NCBI RefSeq assembly: GCF_002008315.2
Contig: NZ_MVDG02000001.1
Coordinates: forward strand, 806,001 to 870,000
Direction: 5' to 3'
DNA: 64,000 bases
From: Arthrobacter sp. KBS0703
GTDB lineage: Bacteria; Actinomycetota; Actinomycetes; Actinomycetales; Micrococcaceae
The notes under the pieces are model-generated. The model was given only the letters and a program-made list of their open reading frames with translations, did no database searches and was not told the DNA's origin. Shown here piece after piece: positions 29,590-36,500 of this stretch (within the stretch, counting starts at the first letter, position 1; the number at the start of each line of letters is the position of its first letter). The position numbers and the translations under genes are program-made.

Positions 29590-30393
29590 TCACGGGACAG
29601 GTGGCGTGAGGACCTGCCCCGGGAGCAGGACGTCCGGGTCCGCGCCGATGACGTTGCGGTTGGCTTCATACCAGCGGGGCCATTGCGCGGCGATTTCGAC
29701 GTCGCTCGCCGCGGGGCCCAACGCCCGGGCAGCGATGGCCCACAGGGAATCACCGGCCCGCACGGCCACTTCCGTGCCTGCGGTGTTCGGAAGCTGGCGG
29801 GCTGACCTGACCGGGACGGCGGCCACCAGCCGCGGCTCCGTGACCGGCGCGCGCGGCTTCCACTGGGGCTGGAGATCCGGTGCCCCGGGTAGCGGGCGGC
29901 CGGAAACATCGGGTTCTTCGGCTGGCCGGTTCCGGCCGGCCGTGGAGGGTCCGGCTGTGGGCGTCCAGGCGGCCGACACGGCGGCCCGGCTGTTTGATGA
30001 CACCGGCGCTGCGGGCGCTGCGTCCGCGTGGGCCAGGGGCGCCCCCATCAGTTGCAGGCCCAGGGCAGCGAGGGCCAGCCTGCGCATGAAGACGGGGCTG
30101 AACCCTCCGGTGACGGCGGCCGCACGCTTCCGACCCGCGCGCTCCAGCAAAGCAGCTGCAATGGCCGCAGCCAGGGACAGCACCCACCACGACACCACCG
30201 CCAGGCCGGCAGCGCTGGCCAACAGGCCGAGGAGATCCTCGAATCCGAGGGACCGCCTGTAGGAGGCGGAACGCTGCCATTGCTCCAGCAGCCTGCTGCC
30301 CGCAAACGCCAGGAACAGCCCGAGGCCCAGGATGACCAGCGCCAGGGCGGCGTCGGACCTGATCGGTCTGGCTGACTGTGGCTCGCCGGTCAT
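29590..30393 (-). CDS. LysM domain membrane protein
   Basis: This 267-residue protein is probably attached to the cell wall. Two or three hydrophobic stretches span residues 14-85 (ALALVILGLGLFLAFAGS and WWVLSLAAAIAAALL), then another (LALAALGLQLMGAPLAHA) near residue 110 resembles an internal signal or anchor. A Pro/Ala-rich linker leads to a C-terminal LysM domain (VRAGDSLWAIAARALG to LLPGQVL, about residues 215-262). LysM binds peptidoglycan. ATG 30393 is supported by GAGAGG. Its promoter overlaps three 10-bp TTTGA repeats, one of which recurs upstream of the small HTH gene. Confidence 0.85.
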   Translation of the reverse strand: MTGEPQSARPIRSDAALALVILGLGLFLAFAGSRLLEQWQRSASYRRSLGFEDLLGLLASAAGLAVVSWWVLSLAAAIAAALLERAGRKRAAAVTGGFSPVFMRRLALAALGLQLMGAPLAHADAAPAAPVSSNSRAAVSAAWTPTAGPSTAGRNRPAEEPDVSGRPLPGAPDLQPQWKPRAPVTEPRLVAAVPVRSARQLPNTAGTEVAVRAGDSLWAIAARALGPAASDVEIAAQWPRWYEANRNVIGADPDVLLPGQVLTPPVP

Positions 30394-30416
30394 GTCGTCC
30401 CTCTCGTTTAATACAT

Positions 30417-30446
30417 TTTGATATAGTTTGACTATGTTTGATCTCA
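30417..30446. repeat. Three tandem 10-bp TTTGA repeats (candidate operator)
   Basis: TTTGATATAG, TTTGACTATG and TTTGATCTCA follow each other at exactly 10-bp (one helical turn) spacing, covering the spacer and both boxes of the LysM-gene promoter. Its central 14 bases (30427-30440) recur with two mismatches at 31386-31399, upstream of a BldC/excisionase-type HTH gene. Confidence 0.5.
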
Positions 30447-30447
30447 A
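30420..30447 (-). promoter_or_regulatory. Predicted promoter of the LysM/Rv3235-family genes
   Basis: Read leftwards: TTGAGA (30447-30442), 16-bp spacer, TATATC (30425-30420), about 26 nt before the start codon. The region is strikingly AT-rich for this genome. Confidence 0.4.
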
Positions 30448-30508
30448 TAAGCACAGTGTGCATCACGTTTGTGTTTGTTGTCTAGGGACGCGGAGCTGCG
30501 TTGTCGGA

Positions 30509-30537
30509 TTGACCCTCCCTGAAGGCCCGCCTACGCT
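30509..30537 (+). promoter_or_regulatory. Predicted leaderless promoter of the Sm-like protein gene
   Basis: TTGACC (30509-30514), a 17-bp spacer and TACGCT (30532-30537), then 6 nt to ATG 30544. There is no Shine-Dalgarno sequence, so the transcript probably starts at the ATG itself. Confidence 0.55.
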
Positions 30538-30543
30538 GGCGCC

Positions 30544-31107
30544 ATGCGATGGAATGCTCTTTTTGAGGACCTTGAGGCCCAGATTGCCGAGGCCGAGGTC
30601 CTGACCCGGGAATCCGAAGTGGCTGACCGTTCACGTGCTGAGTTGGCTTCCGTCGAACTTGCCGAGCGGCTCCGCGGGTCGCTGGGGCGGCGCATCGGTG
30701 TCCACCTCGCCTCAGGCACCGTCTTTGCCGGCACGTTGAGTCACGCGGGCGCAGAAAGTCTGGTCATTGACGAACCCGCGCACCAGGTGCTGATTCCGTA
30801 CGCGGCCGTGGGTCATTACGTGGGCATTGGCAGGTTCGCCGTCGGGGAGTCTTCAGTGGTGCGCCGGAAGCTGGGCCTGGCCAGTGCACTGAGAATCCTG
30901 GCGCGCGACAGGGCGGGACTGACCGTCGTGATGGCGGCGGGGGACGTGCGCATCACCGGCGTCATTGACAGGGTCGGGCGGGACTTCTTTGACCTCGCCA
31001 TGACCCATGAGGGGGAGGCGCGCCGGGCGTCGGGTGTCACGGACGTCGCTACGGTGCCGTTCCGGGCGCTGGGCGCACTGCGCTCGATGCGGGGCGGGGA
31101 TCTCTAG
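30544..31107 (+). CDS. Conserved actinobacterial protein with Sm-like (SH3-like barrel) patterns
   Basis: The 187-residue protein has no recognised name. A helical N-terminus (about residues 1-45, EDLEAQIAEAEVL) is followed by a segment with the Sm/Hfq-like beta pattern: GRRIGVHLASGTVFAGTLSHAG, then LVIDEPAHQVLIPYAAVGHY. A similar pattern repeats from about residue 118 (LTVVMAAGDVRITGVIDRVG, then VATVPFRALGALRS). The similarity is my reading of the hydrophobic/glycine pattern, not a domain hit. It is expressed from its own leaderless promoter and is convergent with the small HTH gene, 15 bp away. Confidence 0.7.
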   Translation: MRWNALFEDLEAQIAEAEVLTRESEVADRSRAELASVELAERLRGSLGRRIGVHLASGTVFAGTLSHAGAESLVIDEPAHQVLIPYAAVGHYVGIGRFAVGESSVVRRKLGLASALRILARDRAGLTVVMAAGDVRITGVIDRVGRDFFDLAMTHEGEARRASGVTDVATVPFRALGALRSMRGGDL

Positions 31108-31122
31108 CCTGCCGCCGGAGAT

Positions 31123-31338
31123 TCAGACTGACTTGGACTTGGCCTCTTGGATCATGCGGCTGGCCTCGGCATAGCGCTCTTCAATGTACTGTTCGAGCAT
31201 TTTCTCTTCTACGCGCCACTGACCGCGGCCGCCGACCTGGATAGCCTTCAGTTCGCCGCTGCGGACCAGTGCGTAGGCCGCGGGCGCATTGATCTGGAGT
31301 TGTTCGGCTACATCTGCAAGGGTGAGGAAACGGGGCAT
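31123..31338 (-). CDS. Small helix-turn-helix DNA-binding protein (excisionase/BldC-like)
   Basis: The 71-residue single-domain DNA-binding protein of the MerR-like HTH_17 group has MPRFLTLADVAEQLQ, then AAYALVRSGELKAIQVGGRG, then WRVEEKMLEQYIEERY. The turn and wing match excisionase/BldC-type proteins, which can bind direct repeats head to tail. ATG 31338 is chosen because MPRFLTLADVAE is the usual N-terminus of this actinobacterial family; an in-frame codon at 31383 would add 15 residues. A DnaA box and a TTTGATGATGTTTG element lie 38-61 bp upstream of the ATG. No phage genes are nearby, so it is probably a housekeeping regulator. Confidence 0.85.
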   Translation of the reverse strand: MPRFLTLADVAEQLQINAPAAYALVRSGELKAIQVGGRGQWRVEEKMLEQYIEERYAEASRMIQEAKSKSV

Positions 31339-31375
31339 GATCCCATTCTGCCACCGGAGGCACTTGATGATGCCG

Positions 31376-31384
31376 TTATCCACA
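31376..31384 (+). promoter_or_regulatory. Perfect DnaA box TTATCCACA upstream of the small HTH gene
   Basis: The sequence matches the consensus 9-mer exactly and lies in the leader region of the HTH gene, 38-46 bp upstream of its ATG. It is directly followed by the TTTGATGATGTTTG element. Confidence 0.5.
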
Positions 31385-31385
31385 G

Positions 31386-31399
31386 TTTGATGATGTTTG
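31386..31399. promoter_or_regulatory. Second copy of the TTTGA(T/C)(G/T)ATGTTTG element
   Basis: TTTGATGATGTTTG matches 12 of 14 bases of 30427-30440 in the LysM promoter. It lies 48-61 bp upstream of the HTH start codon, a position suited to autoregulation. Confidence 0.45.
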
Positions 31400-31492
31400 C
31401 CCCCGTGACTTTCGGTTTGGCCAAGGATGCCGTAACAATGATCATGACCGGCGCGAACTGGGCGCCCGGCGCGTCAGGGGGGAACGGTACGC

Positions 31493-32137
31493 ATGAGTGT
31501 CAGCGCCACGGCCACGGGAGCCCGTCTCAAGAAGCCCTCTTGGAAGGACCCGCGGCTCCTGGTGGGCGTGCTGCTGGTCCTTGCCTCGGTTGTCGGTGTC
31601 ATCTCGCTCGTCGGCAGCGCGGATCAGACCACCGAAGTATTGGCCGCCCGGGAGGCGATTGCCGTGGGTCAGAAGCTCACCCCCGAAAACGTCAGCCGGG
31701 TCAAAGTCCGGCTGGGGGACGTGGAACAGCACTACTTTACGGCCGAGTCAGGGATGCCTGAAGGCATGGTCGCCGTGCAGCGGATCGGTAAGGACCAGCT
31801 ACTGCCCCGGGAAAGCCTGGGCAGCGTGGACGCCCTGGACCGGAAGCCGGTGGCCATCACTGTTCAGGAGACCTTGCCTGAGCAGGCGGTGGCCGGCACG
31901 CGCGTCGACGTCTGGGTCTCGTTGCCTGATGCAAGGAACGGATTCGCCGAGCCGCGGCTTCTCCTGCCGGGTGCTGAAATCGCCCAGGTCACGTCAGGTT
32001 CCACTGCACTGGGGTCCTCGAAATCCACGGTCCTCATGGTCCTGGTGGGCGACGGACAAATGCCGGCGATCCTCGGCGCGCAGGCCAACGAAGCCAAGAT
32101 TTCTGTCGTGTGGAATCCCGGGGGCGGTACCAAGTGA
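31493..32137 (+). CDS. SAF domain protein (CpaB/FlgA-like), membrane-anchored
   Basis: The 214-residue protein has one N-terminal helix (LLVGVLLVLASVVGVISLV, about residues 22-40). A SAF domain (TTEVLAAREAIAVGQKLTPENV, about residues 46-108) and a C-terminal beta domain follow, as in CpaB-type pilus assembly proteins. It overlaps the CpaE-like gene by 4 bp (GTGA), so the pair is translationally coupled. No TadA ATPase, TadB/C or pilin genes are nearby, so this is not a complete Tad locus. Its own role is unknown. Confidence 0.82.
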   Translation: MSVSATATGARLKKPSWKDPRLLVGVLLVLASVVGVISLVGSADQTTEVLAAREAIAVGQKLTPENVSRVKVRLGDVEQHYFTAESGMPEGMVAVQRIGKDQLLPRESLGSVDALDRKPVAITVQETLPEQAVAGTRVDVWVSLPDARNGFAEPRLLLPGAEIAQVTSGSTALGSSKSTVLMVLVGDGQMPAILGAQANEAKISVVWNPGGGTK

Positions 32138-33492
32138 GTATCCCGGTTGTGACTGTCGGCCAGGCCCAAGAGGACGTGGTCGGCGGATTGGAGAGACTCC
32201 ACGGGCCCGTCACCGTGGTCCGGCGGTGCACGGAGTTGGCGGAGCTGCTCGCTGCCTGCCAGAGCGGACTGGCCCGGGCAGCCGTCGTGGCCGAGGGGAG
32301 CGAGGACCTGACGGCTTCCCTCGCGGACAGGCTCGGCGCCGTGGGCGTCGCCATTATCGCCTTGACTGACAGCCCGGAGGAAGCCGCCCGGCTGCACGGC
32401 ATCGGCGTAACATCGGCGCTTACCACGGTCGACTCAGCGGCGTTGGCCGAACGGATCTCCGACGCGGTTGCCCAGCTCACGGGCAGCGGGCTCACTGGCC
32501 GCCGGCCCGCGAGTAACGGGCTCACGGCCAGCGGGCTCACCGGGGGAAAGCAGCGGGAGCACGGATTTGCAGAGACCGGTGCGGCCCTGCGCCCGGAGGC
32601 TGACGAGGCCGTGCCGGTTCCGTCGGCGGCCGGAACCGGCAAGATCGTGGCCGTGTGGGGACCCGCCGGCTCGCCGGGACGGACCCTCGTGGCGGTGAAT
32701 ATCGCCGGCGAGCTTGCCGCAGCAGGACAATCCGTCCTCCTCGTCGACGCGGACAGCTACGGGGCCAGCGTGGCTGCGGTTCTGGGGCTGCTCGACGAGG
32801 CGGCTGGCCTGGCCCAGGCCTGCCGGCTGGCGGACCAGGGCCTCCTTGACCGCGAGACGCTGCTCCGCGTCGCCGTCCCCGTTGCTGCCACAGCGGGAAG
32901 TTTCCGCGTCTTGACCGGCATTACCCGGGCAGACCGCTGGACCGAGCTCCGCTCTGCCGCGTTGGCGCTGGTCTTGGAGCGGGCCAGGGAAGTGGCCGAC
33001 GTCGTTGTCGTGGACACCGGCTTCTGCCTCGAAGCCGACGAGGAACTGAGTTTCGACACCATGGCGCCGCGGCGGAATGCCGCCACCCTCCGGAGCCTGG
33101 AAATGGCCGATACCGTGTTCGCCGTCGGAGCTGCCGATCCTGTCGGCGTCCCCCGGCTTGTCAGGGGACTGGCGGAGCTCGAAACAGCAGTTCCGGGCGT
33201 TGCTCCGGAGGTCGTGATGAACAAGGTGCGTGCTGCCGCGGTCGGCCGCTCGCCGGAACGGCAACTCCGTGAGGCTTGGGACCGATACGGGCCCGGAACC
33301 GGTATCAAGGCCTTCCTCCCGTCGGATCCTGGGGCCAGCGACGCGGCGCTCCTTTCCGGGTCGCTGCTGCTGGAGGTGGCGCCGGATTCGCGCCTGCGCG
33401 CCGCCATCGCCAGATTGGTTTGTGCACCTGTCCAGCAAAAGCGCAGATCCTCTGTGTTCTCTTCCACAGCAAAGGCAAAGCTAAGGGGTTAG
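32134..33492 (+). CDS. CpaE/Ssd-like P-loop protein with altered Walker A
   Basis: The 452-residue protein is related to CpaE and septum-site-determining (MinD-like) proteins. Residues 1-120 form a receiver-like domain (VVTVGQAQEDVVGG to IIALTD). A Gly/Leu/Thr-repeat linker follows. The MinD-like domain starts near residue 170 (VAVWGPAGSPGRTLVAVNIA). The deviant Walker A, normally KGGxGKT, reads GPAGSPGRT here, with Arg in place of the catalytic Lys. DADSYGASVA (switch I) and VVVVDTGF (Walker B-like) remain. It may bind nucleotide without normal hydrolysis (inference). The start GTG 32134 is fixed by the 4-bp overlap. Confidence 0.8.
   Translation: MSIPVVTVGQAQEDVVGGLERLHGPVTVVRRCTELAELLAACQSGLARAAVVAEGSEDLTASLADRLGAVGVAIIALTDSPEEAARLHGIGVTSALTTVDSAALAERISDAVAQLTGSGLTGRRPASNGLTASGLTGGKQREHGFAETGAALRPEADEAVPVPSAAGTGKIVAVWGPAGSPGRTLVAVNIAGELAAAGQSVLLVDADSYGASVAAVLGLLDEAAGLAQACRLADQGLLDRETLLRVAVPVAATAGSFRVLTGITRADRWTELRSAALALVLERAREVADVVVVDTGFCLEADEELSFDTMAPRRNAATLRSLEMADTVFAVGAADPVGVPRLVRGLAELETAVPGVAPEVVMNKVRAAAVGRSPERQLREAWDRYGPGTGIKAFLPSDPGASDAALLSGSLLLEVAPDSRLRAAIARLVCAPVQQKRRSSVFSSTAKAKLRG
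32485..32540 (+). repeat. Short degenerate direct repeat in the CpaE-like linker
   Basis: The core GGGCTCAC occurs three times (32488-32495, 32518-32525, 32533-32540), encoding repeated Gly-Leu-Thr in the linker. Low complexity, no sign of mobility. Confidence 0.5.
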
Positions 33493-33549
33493 GCTCACGG
33501 TGAGGGCTGCAACGGTGCGGCCGTGAACTTGTGATGGAGGCGTTTGTCG

Positions 33550-36500
33550 ATGTCGTCTGGGTCCAGTGTGGAGGATCAGTCCCGTTCCATAGGAGCCGAA
33601 GAGGGCTTTTTTGCGGACTACTATGAGCACCTCGCGGAGGAGGACGCCCGAGCGTACCCCCGTGAGCTTCTGACTGCCCGGGCAGACATGCACCGGCAGG
33701 TTGGGGCCATACGCCAGCCCGGGCGGGCAAACATCTCGATCTCCGACGAAACCGATCGAAGCGTGGTGTACATCGTCACCGACGATATGCCGTTCCTCGT
33801 GGACTCCGTCAACGCCGAGCTGGTCCGGCAGAATTCGGCCATTCACCTCGTCCTCCACCCGATGTTTGTGGTCACGCGCAACCGCCAAAGCAATGAGCTG
33901 GTTAAGGTGGACCGGGTGCCGTCGAACATCGGGATCTCCAGCGGCGATACGGCGGCGCTGCCCAGCCTGTCGCACCTGATTGCACAGGGTGACAACGCCT
34001 CCCACATGGAGTCCTGGATTGCCGTCGAGATCGGCCGGGCGAGCGATGAAGCAAAGGTCCAGCTGAAGGAAGGACTGGAGCGCGTCCTGGGCGACGTCCG
34101 CGCGGCGGTGGAAGACTGGCCGAAGATGCGCAATAAGGCATTGCAGATTGCACAGGGCCTGGACAAAGTGGCCCATGCGTCGCAAATCGCAGAGATCCGG
34201 CAGGCCCAGGACCTGCTGCGGTGGCTTGACGAAGGAAATTTCACATTCCTGGGGTACCGGGAGTACGACCTCGTAAACGATGCCGGCGAGGACGTGCTGG
34301 AACTCCGTGAGAACAGCGGACTCGGGCTCCTGCGCGCGCACGACGACACCCGTCAGGTCCAGCACCTCACCGATGCAGGCCGGCGGAAGGCACGGGAGAA
34401 GCGCGCTCTCGTCATCACGAAGGCCAACTCCCGTTCCACCGTGCACCGGCCCGCCTACCTCGACTACGTGGGTGTGAAGAGTTTTGACGCCGCCGGGAAC
34501 GTGAACGGCGAACAGCGGTTCATCGGGCTCTTCGCCACGAGCGCCTACACGGATTCGGTAAAGAACATCCCTATCGTCCGCGAAAAAGTCGACGCCGTTC
34601 TCCGCAGCGCCGGGTTTCCGCCCGATTCGCACTCCGGAAAGGACCTGCTGGGAATCCTCGAGACCTACCCGCGCGACGAACTTTTCCAGATCGAGATTCC
34701 CGACCTCGCCGCAACGGCGACCGGAATCCAAAGACTGCAGGAACGCCGTCGCACCCGGCTCTTCCTGCGCCCGGACATTTACGGACGGTTCATGTCCGCC
34801 GTCGTGTACCTGCCGCGTGACCGGTACACCACGAATGTCCGGCTCCGGATTGAGCAGGAGCTTCGCGAGACCTTCCATGCCGAGTCCATTGACTATGAGG
34901 CGCGGATGACGGAATCGGCGCTGGCCCGTCTCTTCTTCCGGATCAGGCTGCCCAAGGGTGCCGACGTCAGCCATGTCAACGCCGATGCCCTCGAGAAGCG
35001 GCTTGTCCGGGCTGCCCGCTCCTGGAGCGAAGGAATCAGCGAGGTCCTGCGTGACCGGCGCGCTGACGACGGGAATAAAGAGCTGGCTGCCATCTGGGCG
35101 GAGGCCTTCCCTGCCAGCTACAGGGTGGACTACGAGGTTGAGGACGCGCTCGAAGACATCGCCCGGTTTGAAAAGTACGGGGCCGCAGCCGAGCGGATGA
35201 CCGGAGCGACACAGGAACGCCCCGGCGTCCACGTCTACCTGCCCGAGGGCGCCGGCGCGACGCTCGAAGAGGACGCCCGGGTCAAGCTCTACATGCTGGA
35301 GCCCAAGAGCCTGAGCCAGATCCTTCCCTACTTTCACAACCTGGGCCTCGAAGTGCTGGATGAGCGTCCCTTCGAGATCGAGACCGCCGACCGCCGGGAC
35401 TTCTTCCTCTATGACCTCGGCTTGAAATACCCGGCCGGCGTGGACCCGGTGTCTACCGGGCAGCTGCTGGCGGATTCGTTCGGGGCAGCCGTTTCGGGAG
35501 CCGTTGAATCCGACAGCTTCGACCGGCTCGTGCTGCGCGAAGGCATGGCGTGGCGGCAGATCATCGTCCTCCGGGCCTACGCCAAATACATGAGGCAGAT
35601 GGGTAACACCAACTCCTTCGAGTTCATGGCAGACACGCTTTTGAGCAACCCGGACGTCACTCGGGGGCTCAGTGCCCTCTTTGCGGCACGATTCGATCCG
35701 GCGTTGACTGAGCTGGAGCGGACCGAACGGCAGGAAAAAGTCCGCGCTGAGCTGTCGTCGTCGATCGAAGCGGTGGCGACGCTGGATGCGGACCGTGTCC
35801 TCCGGACGTTTACCAACCTGATCGAATCAACGCTCCGCACGAATTTCTACCAGGACAAGCCGTATGTGAGCTTCAAACTGGATCCTGCCGGCATTGAGGG
35901 CCTGCCCTTCCCCCGGCCCAAGTTCGAAATCTGGGTCTACTCGACGCGGGTCGAAGGTGTGCACCTGCGCTTCGGCAAGGTGGCGCGTGGCGGTCTCCGC
36001 TGGTCCGACCGGCGCGAGGACTTCCGGACGGAAATCCTGGGACTGGTCAAGGCCCAGACTGTCAAGAACGCCGTCATCGTTCCGACCGGCGCCAAGGGAG
36101 GCTTCTTCGCCAAGCGGCTGCCCGACCCCGCCGCGGACAGGGCCGCGTGGATGGCCGAGGGCATCGAAAGCTACAAGACCTTCATCCGCGGACTGCTGGA
36201 CCTCACCGACAACCTGGTCACCACCGCCGACGGTGAACGGCTGGTGCCGCCTGCGGACGTCGTGCGGCATGACGACGACGACTCCTACCTGGTCGTCGCG
36301 GCGGACAAGGGAACGGCCACCTTCTCCGACATCGCGAACGGGCTCGCCGCGGAATACGGCTTCTGGCTGGGCGATGCCTTCGCCTCCGGCGGATCCGTGG
36401 GGTATGACCACAAGGCGATGGGCATCACCGCCCGGGGCGCCTGGGAATCCGTGAAGCGTCACTTCAGCGAGCTGGACCTGGATACGCAGTCCGAGCCGTT

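Noticed and set aside
30417..30446. Possible CRISPR-like repeat array
   Set aside because: Only three 10-bp repeats with no spacers or cas genes; better explained as an operator.
31123..31338. Phage excisionase marking an integrated element
   Set aside because: No integrase, attachment repeats or phage genes are nearby, and the gene family is conserved in actinobacterial chromosomes.
31376..31384. Replication origin indicated by a DnaA box
   Set aside because: A single box without a cluster, AT-rich unwinding region, dnaA, dnaN or parAB genes.
32485..32540. Tandem repeat of functional interest
   Set aside because: Low-complexity Gly-Leu-Thr linker coding; copies are short and imperfect.
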